This document shows, piece by piece, positions 1 through 7,385 of a stretch of 33,966 bases of DNA. The notes under the pieces were generated by a model. The model was not told the origin of the DNA, made no database searches, and was given only the letters and a program-made list of their open reading frames with translations. The DNA comes from Alicyclobacillus acidiphilus NBRC 100859 (GTDB lineage Bacteria; Bacillota; Bacilli; Alicyclobacillales; Alicyclobacillaceae), in NCBI RefSeq assembly GCF_001544355.1, contig NZ_BCQI01000031.1, forward strand, positions 1 to 33,966, in the 5' to 3' direction. The position numbers and the translations under genes are program-made. Position 1 is the first letter of the stretch. Every line of letters starts with the position of its first letter.

Positions 1-180
1 CCTCTCAGAGCCGCTTATTTACCCGTCCCCTGGGTCCCCAGCCCGCTCGTCCCCGCCTACGCGGCCCCCAAGCCATCCATTCGCCCTCAGCCCCCGTTCC
101 CCGGCCCCCCAGCCGGTCCGCTCCCAACCATCTTCGCGATCGCGCGCGCAGCCCCGGTCGCCTGCCAGTCCTCTCTCACC
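1..180. other. C-rich intergenic DNA beginning with the tail of a palindromic repeat
   Basis: No credible gene is seen here. Bases 11-20 read GCCGCTTATT, the right arm of the hairpin unit found in the arrays at 15711-15906 and 24718-24908, so a further repeat copy probably ends at the window edge. From about 21 the plus strand is strongly C-biased with many CCC and CCCC runs. Four or more such runs fall within 21-54, so the minus strand could form a G-quadruplex. What lies upstream is outside the window. Confidence 0.5.
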
Positions 181-209
181 TATTCAAAGACGCCCTTGTC
201 CTACAAGGT

Positions 210-223
210 TTTGTCAATCTGCG
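210..223 (+). repeat. 14-bp direct repeat, left copy flanking the permease gene
   Basis: TTTGTCAATCTGCG occurs exactly here and again at 1936-1949, in the two intergenic regions that bracket the permease gene, and both copies follow a GG. About two 14-mer repeats are expected by chance in a window this size, so the placement is more notable than the match itself. It could be a target-site-like scar, a shared regulatory word or chance. Confidence 0.4.
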
Positions 224-277
224 ACACCGTCGGTGAAAAAATTCTCGCAATATACGATATATTATTGAAGTCTTGTG

Positions 278-283
278 TATAAT
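278..283 (+). promoter_or_regulatory. Candidate -10 box for the first permease gene
   Basis: A perfect TATAAT lies 40 bases before the chosen GTG start at 324. No good -35 hexamer is present at 16-18 bases upstream, so this is a weak candidate that would need an activator or an unusual -35. Confidence 0.3.
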
Positions 284-323
284 AAGTCAAAACATACTAT
301 CTCTTTTGAAGGGGGAGGGACCT

Positions 324-1910
324 GTGTCTGTTAAGCAGGGCCGATTTAAGCGAAAATTAACACTTCTTGACCTATCGCTTTTGGGCGTTGGCTCGATGAT
401 TGGGTCCGGCTGGCTGTTTGGCGCTCTGAACGGCGCGAAGGATGCCGGCAATTTGGCGTGGGTGGCTTGGTTGTTCGGGGCCGTCGTCGTCGCATTGATT
501 GGTCTTGTGTATGGTGAGTTGGGGGCGATGTTGCCTCGAGCCGGAGGATTCGTTCGATACCCACAGTACACGCACGGTTCACTCGTGGGGTGGCTCATTG
601 GGTTCTCGTCGATGCTCGCATACTCCAGTGTCGCAGGCGTCGAGACAGACGCGTTTCGTCAGTATGCGACCGGTTGGTGGGGCGGACTTGGAACGGCTTC
701 TAGCCCGACTTTTCTAGGCATTCTCGTGCAGGTCGCACTTTTGGTCGTCTTTTTCCTAATTAACTATTGGAGCGTCAACTTTTTTGGAAAAGTCAATACT
801 ATCGTCACTCTGTTCAAGTTTATCGTACCCATCATTATTATTGTGATTCTTCTGACGCACATGCATGTCTCGAACTTCTCCCAAGGCGGAGCTAACCCTG
901 GTGGAATCAAGGGAATTGAAACCGCGGTAACCGGCGCCGGTATCGTGTTTGCGTATCTGGGATTTCGGCAGGCGGTCGACTTTGGCGCGGAAGCCGCAAG
1001 GCCGCAGCGGGACATACCGCTGGCGATTCTATTTGCAATCGCCTTGAGTGCCATCATGTATCTTTTACTGCAATTCGGATTTATTGGTGCCGTTCCAGAA
1101 GCTGTCGCAAAGGGCGGCTGGGCGAATGTAAGTTTTGATCAACCTTACGTCGATATCGCGAAGGCGTTGGGCATGTTTTGGCTGGCGACCTTGGTGAACA
1201 TCGACGCGGTCATCTCCCCCTCTGGTACCGGCAACGTCTATATGTCTGGTACAGCGCGTACGATATTTGCTTGGGCGAAAAACGGTATTTTTTATTCGAT
1301 TTTCGGCAAGGTGAATCCAAAGACAGGTATTCCTCGCGGCGCCATGTGGTTGACCTTGCTTTTGTCCATCGCGTGGATCATGCCGTTCAAATTCCAGATT
1401 TGGAGTGTCCTCATCAACGCCGTTACTTCTGCAACGGTGATGACGTACATGGTCGGTCCCATTTCGATCGCGTCGTTGCGCAAGACCAGTCCCGAAATGC
1501 ATCGGCCATTTAGGCTGAAAGGCATGTCGATTATCTCACCGCTCGCATTTATCGGGGCCACGTGGATCATCTATTGGTCTGGTTGGTCGACCGATTCACT
1601 GCTGATTGGGCTGGTCATTGGATCGCTCATTCTGTATTTCGCCTTCCTGGACCGCCGCGAATCGGCCGAGAAGCTGAAGGCGCAGTGGAAATCGGGAATT
1701 TGGCTGATTGTGTATTATATCTTCATCTTTGTCATGGCCCGAATTGGATCGTTTGGACCAAGTGGTTCAAAGCCCATCATTCCGGATCCGTGGGACAGTC
1801 TGATTGTCGCTGTTGGCGCGATTATTCTCTACTATTGGGGTGTCGCCAGCAGGATGCCGGAGCCTGTGTTTGATACCGATGAAGGGGAAGAGATCGTTCC
1901 GATTCCCTGA
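324..1910 (+). CDS. APC-superfamily amino acid permease, YveA-like
   Basis: This is a 528-residue integral membrane amino acid transporter. The N-terminal hydrophobic segment with GVGSMIGSGWLFG is the first-helix substrate motif of the APC superfamily, and about 12 further hydrophobic helices follow. Segments such as LIGLVYGELGAMLPRAGG and YWSVNFFGKVN, together with the length, resemble Bacillus subtilis YveA, a proposed aspartate-proton symporter; the substrate here is inferred and not certain. The start is taken as GTG at 324 because GAAGGGGGAGG at 308-318 sits at good spacing. An in-frame TTG at 273 has no such site. The gene is monocistronic, flanked by exact 14-bp repeats at 210-223 and 1936-1949, and followed by a hairpin at 1958-2006. 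Confidence 0.85.
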   Translation: MSVKQGRFKRKLTLLDLSLLGVGSMIGSGWLFGALNGAKDAGNLAWVAWLFGAVVVALIGLVYGELGAMLPRAGGFVRYPQYTHGSLVGWLIGFSSMLAYSSVAGVETDAFRQYATGWWGGLGTASSPTFLGILVQVALLVVFFLINYWSVNFFGKVNTIVTLFKFIVPIIIIVILLTHMHVSNFSQGGANPGGIKGIETAVTGAGIVFAYLGFRQAVDFGAEAARPQRDIPLAILFAIALSAIMYLLLQFGFIGAVPEAVAKGGWANVSFDQPYVDIAKALGMFWLATLVNIDAVISPSGTGNVYMSGTARTIFAWAKNGIFYSIFGKVNPKTGIPRGAMWLTLLLSIAWIMPFKFQIWSVLINAVTSATVMTYMVGPISIASLRKTSPEMHRPFRLKGMSIISPLAFIGATWIIYWSGWSTDSLLIGLVIGSLILYFAFLDRRESAEKLKAQWKSGIWLIVYYIFIFVMARIGSFGPSGSKPIIPDPWDSLIVAVGAIILYYWGVASRMPEPVFDTDEGEEIVPIP

Positions 1911-1935
1911 ATGAAGCCGAGTCAATAGAAGCAGG

Positions 1936-1949
1936 TTTGTCAATCTGCG
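1936..1949 (+). repeat. 14-bp direct repeat, right copy flanking the permease gene
   Basis: This is the second exact copy of TTTGTCAATCTGCG, 26 bases after the permease stop codon and just before the terminator-like hairpin. See the left copy at 210-223. Confidence 0.4.
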
Positions 1950-1957
1950 TAATACGT

Positions 1958-2006
1958 GGGGCAATCCCGTCGATAGTGATACTATCGAACGGGGTTGTCC
2001 CTTTGT
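1958..2006 (+). terminator. Long hairpin after the permease gene
   Basis: A left arm at 1958-1977 (GGGGCAATCCCGTCGATAGT) pairs with a right arm at 1981-2001, with one bulged base and few mismatches, around a three-base loop (GAT). The right arm is followed by TTTGTC. The stem is long and stable but the T tract is short, so this is a likely though not canonical intrinsic terminator. The rest of the gap to 2201 shows no other gene. Confidence 0.6.
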
Positions 2007-2201
2007 CACATCGTTGCTCGCCATGGGTGTACAGGTGCTTGGAAAGCGGGCGATCGCGACGTTTGTTCTTCCTGCCAACTGTACCCATAGTATGATCCAG
2101 CCTCGTTTCGATATGATTGGAGCAGCATGGTGACTGACGTAAATTGAAGGATATACTTCGATATAAACTGGAGAACGCCGTTCTGTGGAGGTGATATGTG
2201 C

Positions 2202-3440
2202 ATGACCAGGGCATTCGATGTTCTTGTTCAAGGCGGCAAGTTGTTTCAGTCCCTTTTTCAAAACTATCCGGTCGGCATCTTTATTGTAGATTCGCAAGGG
2301 TACTGTTTGGACGCGAATCCTTTTGCATTGCATATCAGTGGGTACACCTTGGAAGAACTAGCAGAGAAACCGGTAAGAGAATTGCTTCTTGCGGAGGGTA
2401 ACAAACTTGCTGCGAGCGAATGGGACGATCAAAACGCGCCTGGTGTTCGCGAATTGGAAATCCGCCATAAACATGGGCACGCGGTGTATGTAAAGTTGAC
2501 GGAGGTTCCGGTTCAAGTCGATGCGGATACGACATGGACGCTGCTGACACTGGAGGATATTGATCAACAGAGAAAGCAGCATACAGAGCTTTTAAACATT
2601 CAAGACATGTTTTCGTTCATATCGCAGCAGTCTCAAAATGTGATTTCCGCATTTTCGGCTGATGGGACATTTACCTATATCTCGTCTTCCGTGACCGATC
2701 TGCTTGGCTATACCCCTGAAGAGGTGGTGGGAAAATCCGCCGTCCTGTTCAACCACCCGGAAGACAACAAAAATTTGGCGAAATTGAGAGACACATTGCC
2801 GCGTCACCAGAACACGGAGCGATTCACGGGGCGGGTCCGGCACAAGAATGGCGACTACCGGTGGTATGAGACAACCGTTCAATACATTCGCGACGAGTCG
2901 GGAGCAATCGTCCAGACCATTGGCGTCGGACGTGACATCACGGAGCGAAAGGAAGCAGAGGAGGGAATCGCCTATCTGGCGTATCATGATCCTCTGACCG
3001 ATTTGCCGAATCGTCGTTTGTTTAAGGAGCGATTCGATCTCGCCTTGGTTCAAGCGAAACACGCATGCCATTGCCTGATGTTGCTGGACCTGGACGGTTT
3101 TAAGCCTGTCAACGATTCTTATGGTCATCATATTGGGGACCTGTTGTTGGTTGAAGTAGCGAAACGGTTGACGCAATCCGTTCGAGATGGGGATGTCGTG
3201 GCTCGGCTCGGCGGGGATGAGTTTACGATCCTCCTGAAGAATGTGGAAAGTTTGGCTGAATGCAATGATATGATTGCGGTGATCGAAGACGCGGTTTCGC
3301 AACCGATTTTTATCGAGGAGTACCAATTGCGGATTCATGGGAGTATCGGAATTGCGTTGTATCCGGAGCATGGAGACACTGTGAGCAAACTTATGCGACA
3401 TGCCGATATGGCCATGTACTACGCCAAGAACACACGTTGA
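2202..3440 (+). CDS. PAS-PAS-GGDEF diguanylate cyclase
   Basis: The gene encodes a soluble sensor that would make cyclic di-GMP from two GTP. Two PAS domains occupy about residues 15-120 and 130-245; the second ends with a PAC-type segment (GRDITERKEAEEG). The GGDEF domain fills the rest. The catalytic GGDEF is intact at about residues 337-341, and an RDGD inhibitory site lies five residues before it, so product inhibition is expected. No membrane helix is seen. The start is ATG 2202, because GGAGGTGAT directly abuts the alternative ATG at 2196. The protein stops right after HADMAMYYAKNTR, the point where related GGDEF-EAL proteins continue into an EAL domain. It could therefore be a cyclase-only relative that lost its EAL part. 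Confidence 0.88.
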   Translation: MTRAFDVLVQGGKLFQSLFQNYPVGIFIVDSQGYCLDANPFALHISGYTLEELAEKPVRELLLAEGNKLAASEWDDQNAPGVRELEIRHKHGHAVYVKLTEVPVQVDADTTWTLLTLEDIDQQRKQHTELLNIQDMFSFISQQSQNVISAFSADGTFTYISSSVTDLLGYTPEEVVGKSAVLFNHPEDNKNLAKLRDTLPRHQNTERFTGRVRHKNGDYRWYETTVQYIRDESGAIVQTIGVGRDITERKEAEEGIAYLAYHDPLTDLPNRRLFKERFDLALVQAKHACHCLMLLDLDGFKPVNDSYGHHIGDLLLVEVAKRLTQSVRDGDVVARLGGDEFTILLKNVESLAECNDMIAVIEDAVSQPIFIEEYQLRIHGSIGIALYPEHGDTVSKLMRHADMAMYYAKNTR

Positions 3441-3575
3441 TGCCTGCCCTTCTGGTCCTCTGACACCTGCATTTCTCCTGCATGGATGTTCCACTGTTCG
3501 CCTCCCGTTTGATCCCAGTATCTACGAAGGCTTATTTGAGATTGCGATCTTTGGCAACCTACATACGGCGCAATG
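3441..3575. other. Intergenic gap without recognised gene
   Basis: There is no ORF with a ribosome binding site here and no convincing hairpin with a T tract. Promoter sequences for the next gene begin at 3576. Confidence 0.4.
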
Positions 3576-3604
3576 TTGAATTTTATTTCGAAAAGCTATA
3601 TATT
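3576..3604 (+). promoter_or_regulatory. Probable sigma-A promoter of the marR-RND operon
   Basis: TTGAAT at 3576-3581 and TATATT at 3599-3604 are separated by exactly 17 bases. Transcription would begin near 3611. AT-rich, partly symmetric DNA at about 3595-3618 (TATAT and ATATA arms) overlaps the -10 box and the expected start, a plausible place for the MarR product to bind and repress its own operon. The operator is inference. Confidence 0.6.
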
Positions 3605-3636
3605 AGTTTAGCGATATAAAATGAATTGGGGAGCAC

Positions 3637-4086
3637 GTGAGGATGGAGCAGGAATCGGTTGTGATGTTCTTTGAAAGTCTCCAACGCTTGATGAGGATGA
3701 TGAGGCAGTCCCGGCCTTGGGAAGTCGATGGACTGTCCATTACCCGTGTCCAGCGGTTTATCCTGTCGACGTTGACCACTCAAGGTCCGTGTACGATTGG
3801 CCAGTTGGCTGAACGATTGGATGTGCGGCCCAGCACCATGTCGACGATGGTGGATCGCCTGGAATTGGCCCACCTCGTCCGGCGTAAGACGTCTCCCGAC
3901 GATGCTCGGGTAAAAATTGTCGAGTTGACGGATGAGGGTAGCGCGATCGTCGAGAGCGTTCGATCCACGATCATGCGCGAGTTGGCAGACTCGTTCACGC
4001 AGTTGACGGAAGCGGAGCAACACACGTTCATCGAATTAGTTCGGAAATTGTCGGACATTCTCCAAAAGCAGCACGAAGAAAACTGA
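3637..4086 (+). CDS. MarR-family transcriptional regulator
   Basis: A 149-residue winged-helix regulator. The helix-turn-helix is at about residues 48-75 (IGQLAERLDVRPSTMSTMVDR), followed by the wing segment RRKTSPDDARVKIVELTDEG typical of MarR proteins, with dimerisation helices at both ends. It lies 32 bases before an RND-type pump gene, an arrangement in which MarR proteins usually repress the pump and are released by a drug or metabolite; the ligand is unknown. GTG 3637 is three to four bases after GGGGAGC, while ATG 3643 (MEQESVV) has better spacing, so the real start may be two codons later. Confidence 0.88.
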   Translation: MRMEQESVVMFFESLQRLMRMMRQSRPWEVDGLSITRVQRFILSTLTTQGPCTIGQLAERLDVRPSTMSTMVDRLELAHLVRRKTSPDDARVKIVELTDEGSAIVESVRSTIMRELADSFTQLTEAEQHTFIELVRKLSDILQKQHEEN

Positions 4087-4118
4087 CTCGACAAGCACGA
4101 GTGAAAGGCAGGATATCC

Positions 4119-7100
4119 ATGCGTTTTTTGACCCGATTTTCGTTACGAAATCCGGTTGCCATTATCATCTTGGTGCTGCTGGTAGTGGTGGGCGGTATTA
4201 TCTCAACGCGTTCGCTCAAGGAAGAGTTGATGCCCGACATTTCGATTCCTATCGTCACCGTCTCCACAACCTATCCTGGGGCGACTCCCAGCCAGGTGGC
4301 CGATGATGTTACGAGCCCGCTGGAAAAAGCCCTCAATGGCACACAGGATGTCCAAGTCATTACATCCAACTCGCTGGCCAATGTTTCGGAAATCGAACTC
4401 CAACTGAACATCAATGCCGATCCTGACAAGGTGGCGCAGACAGTCGAGCAAACGCTGGAGGCTGTTCAGCTGCCAAGTTCGGCAGACAAGCCGGATGTGC
4501 AGTCGTTCTCGTTGGGAAACGCTCCAGTTTTGGAATTTGCGGTCGGATCGAAGACGGTTCCCATGGAGCAGCTCAAAAATATCGTGAACAACACGGTCAT
4601 CCCCGCGATGCAGGGTATTTCCGGAGTTGCCAAGGTGACTGCGGCGGGCGCGGATGAGGACAACATTGTTGTCACATTCAATTCCGCCAAATTGAATCAA
4701 TACCATCTGACACTGCAGCAGGTGGAGCAGACGCTGCAGAGCGACAACGTGACGATGCCGCTTGGTACGGCAACGGTGTCGAATAAAGTGCAGCCTGTGC
4801 AACTGAATGCGCAGTTTCAATCCATCCAAGACATCCGCAACTTGCCGCTGACTACGCAAACGGGGACCATTGCGCTTCAGGATGTGGCCACGGTGTCAGA
4901 GCAGGCTCCTGGAGACTCAATCAACCGCACAGACGGTCAACCGAGCATTATGGTCAGCGTTTACGAAACGGATGATGCGAATACCGTCCAGGTCGTGAAA
5001 GCGGCAAGGTCGGAAATCGCCGCGCTTCACAAGCAACTGCCAAGCGGTGTCAACACCACCACCGTCTATGATTCGTCGCAGATGATTACAGGGTCTATCA
5101 ACGGACTGTTGCACGAGGCCTTGCTTGGCGCCCTGTTCGCGGTTCTTGTGATTCTGTTGTTCCTGCGCAACTGGTTGACCACGCTGATTGCGGTCGTGTC
5201 GATTCCGGTTTCCATCCTGTCCGCGATGATTCTTTTGAATCACTTTGGTGTGACGCTCAACATTATGACGCTTGGAGGTCTCGCCATTGCGACGGGGCGG
5301 GTGGTCGACGACAGTATCGTCGTGATCGAGAACATTTATCGATCCTGGAAGAGCGGGCTTGGCTACGGGAGAAAACTCGTGATGTACGCCACCGCAGAGG
5401 TCGGCAAAGCCATCTTGTCGTCGTCGCTGGCCACCATCGCGGTATTCCTGCCGCTTGCGCTGGTCAGCGGGGTGATTGGCAAAATCTTCGCCCCATTCGC
5501 GTTGACGGTGGTTTTCTCACTGATTTGTTCGCTGATTGTGGCCTTGACCATCGTGCCGTTGTTGGCGTGGATGTTCGTGGTTCGAAAGCCGCCGCGGGGC
5601 AAAGTCGCAGAATGGCTGGATGCGGCCGTGGCGGATGGGGCCGATGGCATTCTGCACCCCAGTCTCATCGATGGGGCATCGAATGAAGGGGACGATCCGT
5701 CGGCGGCACGGGTGCCCAAGTGGCGGCCGTGGCAGTTGGCCTACCGAGGAGCGCTCGATTGGTGCTTGAATCACAAGCTGTGGGTCATTCTTGGCACAGC
5801 CGTTGCGTTTGTCGCATCCATCGCGGTGCTTCCGATTGTCGGCAGCACGTTCATGCCCAATTCCACGACCCAGAATGCGACGATTTCCATCACGCTTCCG
5901 GTCGGCACGCCGCTGAACGTGACGAACAGCAAGGCTCAACAGGTCGAGCATATCCTTCGCAAAGACCAAGCGGATATTGAAACTCTGAATACCCAAGTGG
6001 GCGGGTCATCGAACGCGCTTGTTGCCGGGCCCGGTCAGACCAATACGGCGACGTTGAACATCGCGCTCAAGCCAAAGGTCGATGTCAATCAATTTTTGGA
6101 CAAGGTCCAGAAACAGACCGCATCGCTGAACCAGGGCAATACGCAGATCACGGTGGAGGGCGTGGCGGCAGGCGGGGATCAAACCGCGTTTGATATCGTC
6201 GTCACCGGACCCAACGATGGCGCGATTCAGTCCGCCGCCACGGAGATTTCCGGCCGGCTGAAGCATATCAACGGACTCACGAACATTTCGAACAACCTGT
6301 CCCAGAAGCAGCCGCAAATCAGTATTGTGCCGAATCGGCCGGCGATCGCGAAATACGGCTTGACGGCACAGATGGTGGGCAGTGTCATCAGTGAGTACGT
6401 GTCGCAGCAAAATATCGGATCGGTGAATCTGAATGGACAAGCGTATGACATGGAGGTCGCGCTCCAGCACTCGGCCATCGACACGCTGTCTGCTATCCGA
6501 AGTTTGCCGATCACGATGACGCCGACCGGACAAACGGTGGACCTTGGCGATGTGGCGAGTGTGCAAACGGTCCAGACGCCGACTTCCATTCTTCACGAAA
6601 ATGGTCATTCGTACGTGGAGATCACGGCGGACTATACGTCGAAGAACACCAACCAGACGGAGAAATCGGCGATGCAGGCGATTCAATCCATGCATTTGCC
6701 GACTGGCGTGCAGGTGCAGCAGTCCATTACCAACCAGCAGAATGCGCAGGATATGTCCAGCCTCGTCGAGGCGATCGGCGCCGCTGTCGTGATCGTCTAC
6801 ATCGTGATGTTGATCACGTTCGGCGAGTGGTCCGCCCCGTTCGCCATCCTGTTCTCGATGCCTGTCGCCTTGATTGGCGCGTTCTTCGGCTCGCTCATCG
6901 CCAAGCAGCCGATCAGCGTCTCCTCCATGATTGGCATTCTGATGTTGATGGGTATCGTCGTCACGAACGCCATCGTGCTCGTCGGACGCGTCGAGCAGCA
7001 GCGTAGCAAGGGATTCACGATCCGTGAAGCGCTGCTGGAAGCGGGTACTACGCGGCTCCGTCCGATTTTGATGACGGCTATCGCGACGGTCTGCGCGCTC

Positions 7101-7280
7101 CTGCCGCTCGCGTTCGGTTCATCGGAAGGCTTGCTGTTGTCACAAGGGCTCGCCGTGGTGGTGATTGGCGGCATTGTCACGTCGACGATTTTGACGCTGT
7201 GCATCGTGCCGCTGATGTACGAATTGCTGCACTTCCGGGCCATTCGCCGGGAACGCAGACGCCTGGCCGAAGTCGAATAA
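4119..7280 (+). CDS. RND-superfamily efflux transporter, SwrC/AcrB-like
   Basis: About 1053 residues, the normal length for HAE/HME-type RND pumps. Signature parts are the N-terminal helix after RFSLRNPVAI, the PDISIPIVTVSTTYPGATP segment, two large extracytoplasmic loops, and the proton-relay motif VVDDSIVVIEN with Asp397 and Asp398. The second half repeats the fold (TNAIVLVGRVEQQRSKG). It resembles Bacillus SwrC, which exports surfactin and other amphiphiles. As usual in Gram-positives, no membrane-fusion or outer-membrane partner gene is nearby. The start is ATG 4119, with CAGGA five bases upstream; GTG 4101 is the alternative. It is co-transcribed with marR and ends before a strong hairpin at 7307-7343. 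Confidence 0.9.
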   Translation: MRFLTRFSLRNPVAIIILVLLVVVGGIISTRSLKEELMPDISIPIVTVSTTYPGATPSQVADDVTSPLEKALNGTQDVQVITSNSLANVSEIELQLNINADPDKVAQTVEQTLEAVQLPSSADKPDVQSFSLGNAPVLEFAVGSKTVPMEQLKNIVNNTVIPAMQGISGVAKVTAAGADEDNIVVTFNSAKLNQYHLTLQQVEQTLQSDNVTMPLGTATVSNKVQPVQLNAQFQSIQDIRNLPLTTQTGTIALQDVATVSEQAPGDSINRTDGQPSIMVSVYETDDANTVQVVKAARSEIAALHKQLPSGVNTTTVYDSSQMITGSINGLLHEALLGALFAVLVILLFLRNWLTTLIAVVSIPVSILSAMILLNHFGVTLNIMTLGGLAIATGRVVDDSIVVIENIYRSWKSGLGYGRKLVMYATAEVGKAILSSSLATIAVFLPLALVSGVIGKIFAPFALTVVFSLICSLIVALTIVPLLAWMFVVRKPPRGKVAEWLDAAVADGADGILHPSLIDGASNEGDDPSAARVPKWRPWQLAYRGALDWCLNHKLWVILGTAVAFVASIAVLPIVGSTFMPNSTTQNATISITLPVGTPLNVTNSKAQQVEHILRKDQADIETLNTQVGGSSNALVAGPGQTNTATLNIALKPKVDVNQFLDKVQKQTASLNQGNTQITVEGVAAGGDQTAFDIVVTGPNDGAIQSAATEISGRLKHINGLTNISNNLSQKQPQISIVPNRPAIAKYGLTAQMVGSVISEYVSQQNIGSVNLNGQAYDMEVALQHSAIDTLSAIRSLPITMTPTGQTVDLGDVASVQTVQTPTSILHENGHSYVEITADYTSKNTNQTEKSAMQAIQSMHLPTGVQVQQSITNQQNAQDMSSLVEAIGAAVVIVYIVMLITFGEWSAPFAILFSMPVALIGAFFGSLIAKQPISVSSMIGILMLMGIVVTNAIVLVGRVEQQRSKGFTIREALLEAGTTRLRPILMTAIATVCALLPLAFGSSEGLLLSQGLAVVVIGGIVTSTILTLCIVPLMYELLHFRAIRRERRRLAEVE

Positions 7281-7306
7281 GGTTTGAAGTGAAGATGTTG
7301 CGAAGC

Positions 7307-7343
7307 CTGTCCCCCATTGCAGGTCATCTGCGGTGGGGGACAG
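7307..7343 (+). terminator. Hairpin between the RND gene and alpha-galactosidase
   Basis: CTGTCCCCCATTGCAG pairs with CTGCGGTGGGGGACAG through all 16 positions (two G-U pairs) around a GTCAT loop. The downstream bases AATTGTAAT are AT-rich but not a clean T run. It is a likely terminator or attenuating structure separating two unrelated units. Confidence 0.6.
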
Positions 7344-7357
7344 AATTGTAATGCGTG

Positions 7358-7371
7358 CGAATTCGCTTTCA
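7358..7371. promoter_or_regulatory. Candidate catabolite-responsive element before agaN
   Basis: On the minus strand this reads TGAAAGCGAATTCG, which matches the CcpA site consensus of Gram-positives except at the last position. It lies 14 bases before the alpha-galactosidase start, where CcpA binding would block expression while glucose is available. Assignment is by pattern only. Confidence 0.35.
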
Positions 7372-7385
7372 TGGGATGGTGAACG

